The notes: generated by a model not told the origin, from the sequence alone. A DNA stretch of 29,835 nt from JAGPUQ01 sp041594335 (GCA_041594335.1 JBFHML010000029.1:1-29835), one strand, 5' to 3'; counted from the first letter of the stretch, positions 14,561 through 23,262 are shown. Program-made: numbers and translations.

Positions 14561-15256
14561 TTAGGGGCGCTGTCTACGCCAATGGTCGCTGCCACGCAAA
14601 TATCGCGGTTCGAGTCGTTCCGGCGGCAGCAGCGCACCCGCCGCGTATAACGGCTCGGCTAGCCGTAATATGTCGATGGCGAAGGCCGCCAGACTGCCAT
14701 AACCACGGCGTGCGCGAAGCTGAGGACCTCCCTCCAAGTCCCAACCCCCACCGAGCGCCACCGGCACCTGGCTTCCCACCAAAGGCGCTGCCACCTCATC
14801 CACGCGTGCGGGCGCATCCAGACTATCCTCACGCACCGCCGTGACGAGGGCACCCACCCGCCGGTACAGCCCCCAATAAATTTGCCCCATGCGGGCATCC
14901 ACAGCTGGCAAGGCGATGTCGTCGTCTGACAAGACGCCAGCGCGAACGCCGGCCTGCGCAAGCGCCGCCAGGGAGGAAACGGGAATGACCCCCAGATCGC
15001 TGCCGAAAGCGAGTCCCTGCGCAACACCGATACCGATGCGCAAACCGGTAAAAGATCCGGGGCCAACCCCTACCGCGATCGCATCGAGCTGCGCCAGGCG
15101 ACACCCGCCTTCCCCGAGCACCGCATCAATCGCCGGCAACAACAACCGATTGTGTCCACGGGGTTCGTCCACCCGCCGCTCGACGATTTCCGCTCCGACC
15201 GAAAGGGCAATCGAGCATTGGTCTGCAGAAGTTTCGATCGCCAATAACAATGCCAT
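14561..15256 (-). CDS. tsaB: tRNA threonylcarbamoyladenosine biosynthesis protein TsaB
   Basis: This is a 231-residue ASKHA-fold protein without its own catalytic activity. TsaB pairs with TsaD and, with TsaE and TsaC, makes t6A at position 37 of ANN-decoding tRNAs. The N-terminal LLAIETSADQCSIALS, the RGHNRLLLPAID block, VGVGPGSFTGLRIGIGVAQGLAFG (63-86) and VDARMGQIYWGLYR (119-132) are the TsaB signatures. The C-terminal half is shorter and divergent, as is usual. It is the first gene of the tsaB-dehydrogenase-apeB unit. The ribosome binding site before the ATG is poor, and no convincing promoter was found in the 48 bases between the terminator at 15305 and the start. Confidence 0.94.
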   Translation of the reverse strand: MALLLAIETSADQCSIALSVGAEIVERRVDEPRGHNRLLLPAIDAVLGEGGCRLAQLDAIAVGVGPGSFTGLRIGIGVAQGLAFGSDLGVIPVSSLAALAQAGVRAGVLSDDDIALPAVDARMGQIYWGLYRRVGALVTAVREDSLDAPARVDEVAAPLVGSQVPVALGGGWDLEGGPQLRARRGYGSLAAFAIDILRLAEPLYAAGALLPPERLEPRYLRGSDHWRRQRP

Positions 15257-15291
15257 TTCTTGACACCCAAAGCTCAGAGCTCACGACCATA

Positions 15292-15332
15292 CCGAAACGC
15301 AAGAAAGGCAGCCACTGAATCGCGGCTGCCTT
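15292..15332 (-). terminator. Rho-independent terminator after the histone-H1-like gene
   Basis: On the minus strand a perfect 9-base stem AAGGCAGCC/GGCTGCCTT (15332-15324 with 15313-15305) and a 10-base loop are followed by the T-rich TCTTGCGTTT. It lies 66 bases after the stop at 15399 and separates that gene from tsaB. Confidence 0.7.
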
Positions 15333-15398
15333 CCCAAGTGTTTCTTCGCCAAAAACTGGGGCCGGTGCCCGAGGGTCCGGCCGATCAGCGGTCGACCA

Positions 15399-16124
15399 TC
15401 ACTCCGATTGCGTGGGTGCGGCGGCAGCTGTCTTTCGCGGTGCTCGCTTGGCCGTCGTACGACGTCGGGCTGAGGCAGGTTTTGCAGCTTTCGATTTGGC
15501 ACCACGCGCCGGACTGCCAGCACCCTTCGCCGCCGGCTTCGTCTTGCGGGCGCTTCCAGTAGCGGCGGCTTTGGCGACCTGCGCCATTTTCTCCGTGACC
15601 ACACCCTTTTTTCCAAGCACGCGCAGGCCTTCCTGGATCTTCTTCTCCGCCGCCTTGATGCGACGCTCCGCCTTCACCTCCGACGCCTTGAGCTTTCGCT
15701 GATCCGCGGCCGTGCGGCGTTTGATCCAACGCTGTTCGAATTTACCCACCGCTGCCGCCAAATCCTTGCTGCGCCGCGTCTCCATCGTTTTGCGCACCTT
15801 TTCGACGCGCGCATTAGCCTTGTCGACCACCTGATCTCTGGTGGCCATGAGCTTAGCCAGCTTGCGATCAGCCATGGCCTGCCGGGCTTTTTCGCGAGCC
15901 TGCTCCAACGCAGCAGTTTCCTTCCGAACGTTCTCTCGCGCCCGCACTAACGCCGCTTGGGCTGCCTTGGTACCGGCCTGTGCGGCTTTTTCCCGCATCG
16001 ACTTCACCTGGGCGCGGGCTTTGGCCAGCTTGGCCGATTGTTGTGAAACCGCCTTTCGCGCTGCAGCCAGCGTCGACTCGGCTTGCTTTAATCTAGCTTT
16101 GCTATCGACTTTGGTATCGGCCAT
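15399..16124 (-). CDS. Histone-H1/AlgP-like Lys-Ala-rich protein
   Basis: This is a 241-residue, extremely basic protein in two parts. Residues 1-185 are a long charged helix, probably coiled coil, rich in Ala, Lys, Arg, Glu and Gln and nearly free of Pro and Gly. Residues 186-235 are a low-complexity tail with repeated KPAAK, ARGAKSKAAKPA and RRRTTAKRAPRK motifs, like eukaryotic H1 tails and Pseudomonas AlgP (AlgR3). Such proteins bind DNA non-specifically and influence nucleoid structure; AlgP affects alginate expression, though this is debated. AGGAG lies about 8 bases before the ATG. A promoter upstream and terminators on both sides mark it as a separate unit. Low-complexity sequence makes homology uncertain. 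Confidence 0.8.
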   Translation of the reverse strand: MADTKVDSKARLKQAESTLAAARKAVSQQSAKLAKARAQVKSMREKAAQAGTKAAQAALVRARENVRKETAALEQAREKARQAMADRKLAKLMATRDQVVDKANARVEKVRKTMETRRSKDLAAAVGKFEQRWIKRRTAADQRKLKASEVKAERRIKAAEKKIQEGLRVLGKKGVVTEKMAQVAKAAATGSARKTKPAAKGAGSPARGAKSKAAKPASARRRTTAKRAPRKTAAAAPTQSE

Positions 16125-16186
16125 CGGACGTCTCCTTAAACACGCGAAAGTATTTTTGTTGTTCTCGACAAGTCGGCGTTTTGGAT

Positions 16187-16213
16187 TTTATAGAACAGAT
16201 AACCCAGTGTCCA
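16187..16213 (-). promoter_or_regulatory. Candidate promoter of the histone-H1-like gene
   Basis: On the minus strand TGGACA (16213-16208, five of six) precedes TATAAA (16192-16187, five of six) with a 15-base spacer, shorter than ideal. It lies in an AT-rich 133-base gap after hemH and implies a 5' leader of about 55 bases. Confidence 0.4.
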
Positions 16214-16248
16214 TCCAATGAAAGTATCTGTACGCGGAAACATCTATG

Positions 16249-16274
16249 AAAAAATTTCTACTGCAGAGAAATTT
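16249..16274 (-). terminator. Rho-independent terminator at the end of hemH
   Basis: On the minus strand AAATTTCT (16274-16267) pairs perfectly with AGAAATTT (16259-16252) across a 7-base loop, and a run of six T ends at 16249. The stem covers the hemH stop codon (16260-16258). It would end the adk-hemH transcript. Confidence 0.65.
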
Positions 16275-17256
16275 CCGGCATCTGCCTGAGCACCAGACTT
16301 TTGAGCATGGAGGCGTGCCACTCACTATCGTTCAAGCAGGGAATGAGCCGCAACGTAATCCCGCCCGATTGGCAAAACAGCGCTGCATTCTCTTTACCAA
16401 TTTCTTCCAGTGTCTCCAGGCAATCGGTCGCAAAAGCGGGACAAATCACATCTACGGCGGCCACCCCCTCGCGGGCCCATTGCACCAAGGTTTCATCGGT
16501 ATAAGGCTGCAACCATTGCTGACGCCCAAATCTCGATTGATAGGTCAACTGCCACTCGTGGCTACGCAAACCCAGGGCTTTTACCAACAGGTTTGCGGTC
16601 GTCAGACACTGTTCAGGGTAAGGATCTCCGCGATCGGCGCAGGCCTGTGGAATGCCGTGAAAGGAAATCAGCAAACGCTCGCCCCGCGGATACTTGGCCC
16701 AATGGGCTCGCACGCTCTCCGCAAGCGCGCTGATGTAGCCAGAAAAATTCGCATAGCTTTTAACAATACGGAGATCAGGGATATCGCGCGTCTGCTTTAT
16801 CAAATCCGCGATACGATCATAGACTGCGGCAGTGGTCGTCGCGGAGTACTGTGGAAACAGTGGCACTACGACAATCGTGTCAACCGCTGCGGCCTGAAGC
16901 GATCGCAATTGCGCTGCGATGCCCGGCGAACCATAGGTAACCGCCCAACGCACCACGATTGGCGCAACCTCGGCGAGCTGACGCTCTAAACGTTCCGCCA
17001 GACGCTGGGTATAGCACCGCAGCGGGGAGCCAGTCTCCGTCCAGATAGCCTCGTAGGCACGCGCCACCCGGCCGGCTCGCAAGGGTATGACGACACCATT
17101 GAGGAGCGGCCACCACAGCGCTCGGGGCAACTCGACCACTCTGGAATCGAGCAAGAACTCACGCAGAAAGCGCCGGACCTCGGTACGCGTAGGGGCTTGC
17201 GGGGAGCCGAGATTAACGAGCAGGACGCCCAATCGAGGCCCAGCGCTAGGGGTCAC
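16258..17256 (-). CDS. hemH: Ferrochelatase (protoheme ferro-lyase)
   Basis: This is a 332-residue enzyme that inserts ferrous iron into protoporphyrin IX, the last step of heme synthesis. Visible motifs are GVLLVNLGSPQAPT at the N-terminus, AIWTETGSPL, VVPLFPQYSATTT, the catalytic His in LLISFHGIPQACADRGDPY (about 200-205) and CPAFATDCLETLEEIG with the catalytic Glu. No cluster of C-terminal cysteines is present, so it should lack the 2Fe-2S centre found in some ferrochelatases. The start is GTG. It lies 34 bases after adk with no terminator between, so the two form an operon. Its stop codon sits inside a terminator stem. Confidence 0.96.
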   Translation of the reverse strand: MTPSAGPRLGVLLVNLGSPQAPTRTEVRRFLREFLLDSRVVELPRALWWPLLNGVVIPLRAGRVARAYEAIWTETGSPLRCYTQRLAERLERQLAEVAPIVVRWAVTYGSPGIAAQLRSLQAAAVDTIVVVPLFPQYSATTTAAVYDRIADLIKQTRDIPDLRIVKSYANFSGYISALAESVRAHWAKYPRGERLLISFHGIPQACADRGDPYPEQCLTTANLLVKALGLRSHEWQLTYQSRFGRQQWLQPYTDETLVQWAREGVAAVDVICPAFATDCLETLEEIGKENAALFCQSGGITLRLIPCLNDSEWHASMLKSLVLRQMPEISLQ

Positions 17257-17290
17257 AGCAGGCGCTCTCGGTTAAAACAGGGGCGCGGAC

Positions 17291-17944
17291 TTACTGCAGC
17301 GCCTCGAGTAGACGGGCTTGTACTTCGTCGAGAGATCCCACCCCATCGACACGTCGGTAGCGCGTCGGCTCTTCCGGGCGGCGCTCGACATAGTCTTGAT
17401 AGAATGCAACCAGCGGCTCAGTCTGCTCGTGATAGATGCGCAACCGGTTGCGAACCGTCTCCTCACTATCATCGGCACGCAACACCAAAGCTTCACCGGT
17501 GAGATCGTCTACGCCTGGATTGCGCGGCGGATTGTGCTCGAGGTGATACACCCGCCCTGAAGGCTCGTGCACGCGCCGGCCACTCAAGCGCTTCACGATG
17601 ACATCATCTGCCACATGGATTTCGATTACCCGATCGATGGTAATACCGGCCGCCTCTACCGCTTGCGCTTGCGGTATGGTCCTGGGAAATCCATCGAACA
17701 AAAACCCGTCCCTACAATCGGCAGCCGCAATCCGCTCCCGAACCAGGGCAATGATGAGCTCATCGGGAACCAGACCACCCGAGGCCATGATATCTTTGGC
17801 CTGGATACCCAATTCGGTACCCGCGCTGACCGCAGCGCGAAGCATATCGCCCGTCGAAATCTGCGGAATGCCGAACCGCGAACAGATGAACTCCGCCTGA
17901 GTACCCTTGCCCGCACCCGGCGGTCCCAACAAAATGATGCGCAT
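17291..17944 (-). CDS. adk: Adenylate kinase
   Basis: This is a 217-residue long-type adenylate kinase, interconverting ATP + AMP and two ADP. The P-loop GPPGAGKGTQ lies at 7-16, the AMP-binding region ISTGDMLRAAV follows, then FLFDGFPRTIPQA (about 80-92). The LID domain (about 122-160) reads SGRRVHEPSGRVYHLEHNPP with no zinc-binding cysteines, as in enterobacterial Adk. RADDSEETVRNRLRIYHEQTEPL closes the active site. GGAG lies 8 bases before the ATG. The gene has a promoter in the 146-base gap after mazG and leads the adk-hemH operon, an order also known in E. coli. Confidence 0.97.
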   Translation of the reverse strand: MRIILLGPPGAGKGTQAEFICSRFGIPQISTGDMLRAAVSAGTELGIQAKDIMASGGLVPDELIIALVRERIAAADCRDGFLFDGFPRTIPQAQAVEAAGITIDRVIEIHVADDVIVKRLSGRRVHEPSGRVYHLEHNPPRNPGVDDLTGEALVLRADDSEETVRNRLRIYHEQTEPLVAFYQDYVERRPEEPTRYRRVDGVGSLDEVQARLLEALQ

Positions 17945-18001
17945 ATCAGAAGTCTCCGCAACGCTGCCGACGCACCTTTGCGCGGCGCGACAAGGCGGGC
18001 A

Positions 18002-18030
18002 ACCTTACACAGAATCCGAAGTCGCCTCAA
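18002..18030 (-). promoter_or_regulatory. Candidate adk promoter
   Basis: On the minus strand TTGAGG (18030-18025, four of six) and TAAGGT (18007-18002) are separated by exactly 17 bases. The predicted start lies about 50 bases before the adk ATG. This gap between mazG and adk is the only long one in the neighbourhood. Confidence 0.4.
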
Positions 18031-18090
18031 CACAATATCCGACTACGTGTTCGGTGCCTGCGCAAGCCGCACGGATGTTATCGCGATCAG

Positions 18091-18924
18091 CTATTCCGTC
18101 GGTCCTTGACCAGCCTGCCGCTTCGCCTGCAACCACAGCGCTTCCTTCGCGGCCGGCGACAGTGCACTGAATGCCCCGACGTCGTCATCGACCGCCTCCA
18201 ACATTGCGGCAAAACGCCGTTCGAATTTGCGATTGGCGGCGCGTAAAGCGGCTTCACTATCGACCCCCAGGTGGCGGGCGAGATTGACACAGGCAAATAA
18301 TAGATCGCCTAGCTCTTCCGCAATCCGCGCCGGCTCTCCCGTCGCCACCTCCGCCTCTACCTCTGCCAGCTCCTCACGGACCTTGTCGGGTATCGCCGCC
18401 CAGCTCTGCCAATCAAAACCGGTCCGAGCAGCGCGCTTCTGCAGTTTGGCCGCCCGGGTCAAGGCGGACAGCGCCAAGGGAATATCCCCCAGTGGACCGA
18501 CCGTTCCCCGCTCAAGCCGTTCGCGCTGCTTGATCTCCTCCCACGTTTCCTTGACCGCCGCGGCTTCTGGCACGGCGCTCGCCGTGGACCTTCGACTCGC
18601 CAAAGAACCATCGGGAAAGACATGGGGATGGCGGGCAATTAATTTGGCGACAAGCCCGGACACGATCGATGAAAAATCAAACAACTGGCGCTCGCGCCCC
18701 AATTGCGCGTAAAAGACCACCTGAAACAGGAGGTCGCCCAACTCTTCCGGCAGGTGTGCATAGTCCTCTCGCTCAATGGCGTCGATCACCTCGCACGCCT
18801 CCTCCAGCGTGTAGGGAGCGATGCTGCGAAATCCCTGCCGCCGATCCCAGGGACAACCCCCATCCGGATCGCGCAACCGCGCCATCAACACCAACAAATC
18901 AGCGATATCGTAATCTACGGACAT
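18091..18924 (-). CDS. mazG: Nucleoside triphosphate pyrophosphohydrolase MazG
   Basis: This is a 277-residue protein with two MazG (all-alpha NTP-PPase) domains. The first carries YTLEEACEVIDAIERED..LPEELGDLLFQVVFYA (about 37-72). The second carries REELAEVEAEVATGEP..IAEELGDLLFACVNLARHLG (about 184-222). The metal-binding EExxE and ExxD pairs are complete in both. MazG hydrolyses (d)NTPs to monophosphates and is linked to the stringent response in E. coli. The ATG at 18924 has a strong GGGAGG 6 bases upstream; the longer TTG reading to 18945 would start inside relA. It follows relA by 17 bases, the usual relA-mazG pair. Confidence 0.95.
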   Translation of the reverse strand: MSVDYDIADLLVLMARLRDPDGGCPWDRRQGFRSIAPYTLEEACEVIDAIEREDYAHLPEELGDLLFQVVFYAQLGRERQLFDFSSIVSGLVAKLIARHPHVFPDGSLASRRSTASAVPEAAAVKETWEEIKQRERLERGTVGPLGDIPLALSALTRAAKLQKRAARTGFDWQSWAAIPDKVREELAEVEAEVATGEPARIAEELGDLLFACVNLARHLGVDSEAALRAANRKFERRFAAMLEAVDDDVGAFSALSPAAKEALWLQAKRQAGQGPTE

Positions 18925-18941
18925 AGCGCCTCCCGGCAGCA

Positions 18942-21134
18942 TCAATCGGTGAGGCGACGAACATCGATAACATTGGGTAACCGCTCGAGGCGCGCGATGA
19001 GGTCGCGCAGCGAGTCCATCCCCGGAACCTCGAAGCTGAGATCAACCGTCGCAACACCATCGAGGGTATCCCCACTGTGCAAGGTCAAAATGAATACCCG
19101 CGCCTCGTCCAACACCAGCGTGATATCCCGTAACAGCCCGGCGCGATCATAGGCGGTGACCCGCAGCTTGAGTTCGTACGCCGTCGCTGGGCTCGCACCC
19201 CAGCTCACCTGTAACACCCGCCGGGGTTGCGTAGCACGCAAATGGAGCAGGTTTCCGCAATCGGCGCGGTGGATGGTGACTCCCCGCCCGTGGGTCAGAT
19301 ACCCGGCGATCTCGGCCCCTGGCTCCGGCAGGCAGCACTGCGCCGTCCGAGTCAGCAGATCACCCACACCGTATATATAGAAATCCGACTCGGCGAAGCG
19401 CTGCGCCGAACGCCGTGCCGCGGGCCGGGGCGCAGCGCGATCACGCTGCCGCTCGGTAAACACGCGACGGACTACTTGATCGAGCGCAACCGTTCCCGCT
19501 CCAATCGCCTCGTGAAGCCCTTCCGCATCGGCACGGTTGAACGTCTTTGCCAAAGCATCCAGATCTGTATCGGCAAAACCGAGTTGGCGCAGCTCCCGCT
19601 CCAATTGTTGTTTCCCGGCCAGCCGATTATCGTCCTGCTCCAACTCGCGGAACCACTGCCGCACTTTGGCGCGCGCCCTGGCTGTGGTGAGATAGCCCAG
19701 TGAGCGCACGAGCCAATCACGGCTCGGTGCAGGGGCTCGGCCAGCGATGATCTCTACCTGCATTCCAGTTTGCAGTGGGCGATTGAGCCCATAGATCACA
19801 CCATTGACCTTCGCTCCCCGACAACGATGCCCGACTTCGGTGTGAATACGGTACGCGAAATCCAGCGCCGTGGCCCCGTGCGGGAGGTCGACCACATGCC
19901 CTTCTGGCGTGAATACATAGATCCGCTCCGGAGCCTGATCCACGCGCAGGAAGTCCTCCATGCCGGCGCTGCCCAGCTCCTCATGCCATTCGAGGACTTG
20001 TCGAAGCCACGCAATGCGCTCCTCATAATCACCACCACCGGTATCGTCACCGTCCTTGTAACGCCAGTGTGAGCACAACCCGAACTCGGCCTCTTCGTGC
20101 ATTTCCTGCGTGCGGATCTGGATCTCGACCACCCGCCGGCCCGGCCCGATTACGGCCGTGTGCAATGATCGATAGCCGTTACTCTTCGGCGACGCGATGT
20201 AATCATCGAACTCGGCGGGAATGTTGCGCCACAGGCTGTGAACGATCCCCAGAACCCCATAACAATCACTGATTTCGGGAACCAGAACACGGACCGCGCG
20301 GATGTCGTAGATCTGCGAGAAACCCAGCCCCTTGTTGTGCATCTTTTTCCAGATGCTGTAGATATGCTTGGGGCGTCCACTGACTTGCGCGCGCTTACCG
20401 AGCTGGCTCAGCGCACGCTCCAGGGTCGCGATCACCTCGTCAATATAGTGCTGACGGTCGGTGCGCTTTTCTTCCAATAGCTTCGCGATTCGCCGATATT
20501 CATCCGGCTCCAGATAGCGAAACGCGAGGTCTTCCATCTCCCACTTGAGATGCCCGATGCCGAGGCGGTGGGCCAAAGGCGCGTAGATATCAAATACTTC
20601 TCGCGCCACCCGGCGCTGGCGTTCTAAATCGCCCGCACGAACCGCATGCAAAGCCCAGGTGCGCTCGGCAATTTTAATGAGCGCTACCCGCATATCTTCA
20701 ATCATGGACACCAGCATGGCGCGCAGCTTGGCCGTCTGCTGGGCGGGCTCGACACCTAGCACACGTTGCTGGGAGGTATTGCGCAGCTCACCGATGATCG
20801 CCATGCGCTGCACGCTGTCGATGAGCTTGGCCACGCCGGGACCAATCTGCTCACCGACCTGAGCTAAGGGGATCAGCCCGCGCCGTACCGCGCGGTAGCA
20901 CATGCCCGCGGCCAGCCCCTCGGCATCCATGAACAATTCGGCCAGTATGCCGGTAATCTCGACACCGGCCGGGAGGGTCGCACGCGCCTCACGGGAAACC
21001 AGATCCGCAGCCCGAGTCACGAGCGCGATCTTGTCGACACCCCAGTCCGAGCCTTTCGAGAGCCGCTCGATCCAGTCGGCCAGCGGCAGATCGGTCGTGT
21101 TTTCCAGCTGCGGAAGATTTCGTACCTGAACCAT
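18942..21134 (-). CDS. relA: GTP pyrophosphokinase RelA ((p)ppGpp synthetase I)
   Basis: This is a 730-residue long RSH protein. The N-terminal hydrolase-like region has lost the HDxxED motif (the site reads ILAELFMDAEGL at 63-74), so hydrolysis is not expected. The synthetase domain (about 235-370) contains GRPKHIYSIWKKM, the EFDD form of the charge-switch motif at 308-311 (the RelA type, against RFKD in SpoT/Rel), SNGYRSLHTAV and EIQIRTQEMHEEAE. A TGS domain (about 404-465), a helical region, a zinc-finger-like CC segment near QCCLPEPG and a C-terminal ACT/RRM domain (about 650-728) follow. RelA binds stalled ribosomes and makes (p)ppGpp from GTP/GDP and ATP. The gene lies between cysM and mazG; no clear Shine-Dalgarno precedes the ATG. 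Confidence 0.97.
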   Translation of the reverse strand: MVQVRNLPQLENTTDLPLADWIERLSKGSDWGVDKIALVTRAADLVSREARATLPAGVEITGILAELFMDAEGLAAGMCYRAVRRGLIPLAQVGEQIGPGVAKLIDSVQRMAIIGELRNTSQQRVLGVEPAQQTAKLRAMLVSMIEDMRVALIKIAERTWALHAVRAGDLERQRRVAREVFDIYAPLAHRLGIGHLKWEMEDLAFRYLEPDEYRRIAKLLEEKRTDRQHYIDEVIATLERALSQLGKRAQVSGRPKHIYSIWKKMHNKGLGFSQIYDIRAVRVLVPEISDCYGVLGIVHSLWRNIPAEFDDYIASPKSNGYRSLHTAVIGPGRRVVEIQIRTQEMHEEAEFGLCSHWRYKDGDDTGGGDYEERIAWLRQVLEWHEELGSAGMEDFLRVDQAPERIYVFTPEGHVVDLPHGATALDFAYRIHTEVGHRCRGAKVNGVIYGLNRPLQTGMQVEIIAGRAPAPSRDWLVRSLGYLTTARARAKVRQWFRELEQDDNRLAGKQQLERELRQLGFADTDLDALAKTFNRADAEGLHEAIGAGTVALDQVVRRVFTERQRDRAAPRPAARRSAQRFAESDFYIYGVGDLLTRTAQCCLPEPGAEIAGYLTHGRGVTIHRADCGNLLHLRATQPRRVLQVSWGASPATAYELKLRVTAYDRAGLLRDITLVLDEARVFILTLHSGDTLDGVATVDLSFEVPGMDSLRDLIARLERLPNVIDVRRLTD

Positions 21135-21152
21135 GGAAGGCGGCCGCGGCGT

Positions 21153-22046
21153 CTACGCGCCGCCAAACAGGCCAGACGATAAGTAACGGTCGCCGCGATC
21201 GGTGATAATGGTCACGATCACCGCGTCGCGCACCTCGGCGGCTAAACGCAATGCACCGGCGACGGCCCCTCCGGAAGAAACACCACAGAAAATTCCTTCT
21301 CGACGCGCCAGTTGACGGGTCATATCCTCGGCCTCCAACTGCCCGATGTCCATGACGCGGTCGACGAGCCCCGCGTCAAAAATGCCCGGCAGATAAGCCG
21401 CGGGCCAACGCCGGATGCCCGCGATGCTGGATCCCTCCGCTGGTTGCAACCCCACGATCTGCACCTCAGGCTGGACACTTTTCAAATATTGTGAGACGCC
21501 CATGATGGTCCCCGTGGTCCCCATGGAGCTAACAAAGTGGGTGACGCGGCCGCCGGTCTGCTGCCAGATCTCTGGGCCCGTGGTCTCACGATGGGCGCGG
21601 GGGTTATCCGGATTGTTGAATTGATCGAGCACAACCCCCTCCCCTCGATCACGCATTTCCAGTGCCAGATCCCGAGCCCCTTCCATCCCAGCGGCCTGGC
21701 TGACGAGCACCAATTCAGCGCCATAGGCGGCCATCGCCGCCTTACGCTCCTCGGTCATGTGGTCCGGCATGATCAGCACCATGCGATAGCCCTTGATGGC
21801 CGCAGCCATCGCCAATGCGATGCCCGTATTGCCACTGGTCGCCTCAATCAGGGTGTCGCCGGGTTTGATCTCGCCGCGGGCCTCCGCTCCCTGAATCATG
21901 CCCAGCGCCGGCCGATCCTTCACCGAACCGGCGGGATTGTTCCCTTCGAGCTTGGCCAAAATCGTATTGTTGTGACCCGCAGCCAGCCGCTGCAAGCGAA
22001 CCAGCGGGGTATTGCCCACACAGGTCTCGATCGTTGGGAACTCCAT
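21153..22046 (-). CDS. cysM: Cysteine synthase B (O-acetylserine sulfhydrylase)
   Basis: This is a 297-residue fold-type II PLP enzyme. The Schiff-base Lys43 is in NNPAGSVKDRPA, the substrate loop is EATSGNTGIALA (about 68-79), the phosphate-binding loop is SSMGTTGTIMG, and a GVSSGGAVAG block is near the C-terminus. It makes cysteine from O-acetylserine and sulfide or thiosulfate. CysM is preferred to CysK because of length, the TEERKAAMAAYGAEL stretch and the position before relA, as in Pseudomonas, although rlmD, which lies between them there, is absent. The 89-base gap from acpS contains a weak TAAAAT -10. GAGG precedes the ATG. Confidence 0.94.
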   Translation of the reverse strand: MEFPTIETCVGNTPLVRLQRLAAGHNNTILAKLEGNNPAGSVKDRPALGMIQGAEARGEIKPGDTLIEATSGNTGIALAMAAAIKGYRMVLIMPDHMTEERKAAMAAYGAELVLVSQAAGMEGARDLALEMRDRGEGVVLDQFNNPDNPRAHRETTGPEIWQQTGGRVTHFVSSMGTTGTIMGVSQYLKSVQPEVQIVGLQPAEGSSIAGIRRWPAAYLPGIFDAGLVDRVMDIGQLEAEDMTRQLARREGIFCGVSSGGAVAGALRLAAEVRDAVIVTIITDRGDRYLSSGLFGGA

Positions 22047-22135
22047 CCGAGAATACCTCGCCTGCTATCGGCCGGCCATTTTACTCCCGACGCCTGGCCG
22101 TTGTGGCCCATCAGCAGATACGGCCGCCGGACCCA

Positions 22136-22513
22136 CTAGCTCCCGGACAACACAGCAAACGCCAAGGCATGCTCGCGCTCATCGGAAAGGCTGATCCACA
22201 CGCCGGTGACACCGCGTTGCGCCAACAACTCGCGCGCATGACCGTGGCAATGGACCTGCGGCGCACCACCAAGTTCCGGAAGAACGGCAAAATCCTGCCA
22301 AGACACACGACCAATGCCGGTGCCAAGCGCTTTTGCCAACGCTTCCTTGGCGGCAAACCGCTTGGCGAGCCAGGCTGCAGCATGGCGCTGCCGCCCGAAC
22401 AGTGCTTGTTCCTCGGGTCGCAGAATTCGCGCCGCAAACCGATCACCGTGACGAGACAACGCGGCAGAGATGCGGGGGATGGCAACGATATCGGTGCCCA
22501 CACCGAGAATCAT
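22136..22513 (-). CDS. acpS: Holo-[acyl-carrier-protein] synthase
   Basis: This is a 125-residue phosphopantetheinyl transferase that converts apo-ACP to holo-ACP using CoA. GVGTDIVAIPRI at the N-terminus and the metal-binding WLAKRFAAKEALAKALGTGIG (about 47-67) are the family signatures; ISLSDEREHALAFA closes the fold. The ATG overlaps the recO stop (ATGA), so translation is probably coupled. In most gammaproteobacteria pdxJ lies between recO and acpS; here it is missing. Confidence 0.96.
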   Translation of the reverse strand: MILGVGTDIVAIPRISAALSRHGDRFAARILRPEEQALFGRQRHAAAWLAKRFAAKEALAKALGTGIGRVSWQDFAVLPELGGAPQVHCHGHARELLAQRGVTGVWISLSDEREHALAFAVLSGS

Positions 22514-23229
22514 CGCGCAGGTCCTGCCGGAAGCACGCTACGCCGAAAGAGGTCTCGACTGCGCAAAGGCCGCGGCCCCAAATGTTCGCTCAACGCCAAG
22601 CGCAGCAACCGCTTCGCACTACGACGGGTATCGGGGTCACGGTAATCATCGGCAGCCATCGCCAGTAGGTGATGCCCGCGCAGCACCAAGCCGTTGTCGC
22701 GGCCGACACCGTCACGGGATAACAGACCGGTCCCCGGCACATAGCAATAACGCGCCTCTGCGATGACCGGCACCCCCTCCGCGGTGACGTCTAGGGCGAA
22801 TCCGTAACCCAGCTCCGACAACAGTGACAGCTCAAACCGCCGCAACAATGGCTCCGGGGCATCGTTCTTCCCCAGCGCGCCGAGCAACCGCTCGTAGGCG
22901 TCATAGAGCGCCGGATGCGGGTCCCACTCCGGCAGCAGACGTACCAGCAATTCATTGGCATAGAAGCCAAGATAGAGCGCGGGTCCGGCCAGTGAAAAAG
23001 CACCTGCCGCGGCGGGCTCGGCCCGAATCAGGGTCTTGAGCGTGCCGCGACCGGCCCACGCCACCGTAAGTGGCACGAAGGGCTGACTCGCGAGTCGAGC
23101 ACGACGTGCGCCGCGCGCAACGACCCCTAGGCGGCCCACGTCGCGCGCAAACAAGTCCACCAACAGGCTGGTTTCCCGATAGGGACGTCGGTGCAGGATA
23201 TAGGCTGACTGATCGTCGGTAGTCACCAT
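22510..23229 (-). CDS. recO: DNA repair protein RecO
   Basis: This is a 239-residue protein with an N-terminal OB fold (AYILHRRPYRETSLLVDLFARDVGRLGVVARGARR, 9-43) and a helical C-terminal domain containing LYLGFYANELLVRLLPEWDPHPALYDAYERLL and FELSLLSELGYGFALD. No zinc-binding Cys set is seen, as in other gammaproteobacterial RecO. It anneals DNA and helps load RecA with RecR. The recO ribosome binding site (GGAG, 8 bases before ATG) lies in the 3' half of a perfect 16-base palindrome at 23235-23250. The gene ends by overlapping acpS. Confidence 0.94.
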   Translation of the reverse strand: MVTTDDQSAYILHRRPYRETSLLVDLFARDVGRLGVVARGARRARLASQPFVPLTVAWAGRGTLKTLIRAEPAAAGAFSLAGPALYLGFYANELLVRLLPEWDPHPALYDAYERLLGALGKNDAPEPLLRRFELSLLSELGYGFALDVTAEGVPVIAEARYCYVPGTGLLSRDGVGRDNGLVLRGHHLLAMAADDYRDPDTRRSAKRLLRLALSEHLGPRPLRSRDLFRRSVLPAGPAR

Positions 23230-23234
23230 TGATC

Positions 23235-23250
23235 CGACTCCGCGGAGTCG
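23235..23250. promoter_or_regulatory. Palindrome covering the recO ribosome binding site
   Basis: CGACTCCGCGGAGTCG is a perfect 16-base palindrome in the 33-base era-recO gap. In the mRNA it can form a 6-bp stem with a CGCG loop that contains the recO GGAG. It may hold recO translation low unless ribosomes finishing era open it. Confidence 0.5.
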
Positions 23251-23262
23251 TGACGGCAGTCC

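Noticed and set aside
16246..16989. Open frame of about 247 codons on the plus strand over hemH
   Set aside because: It is antisense to ferrochelatase, whose motifs are complete on the other strand. No motif is seen in the antisense product.
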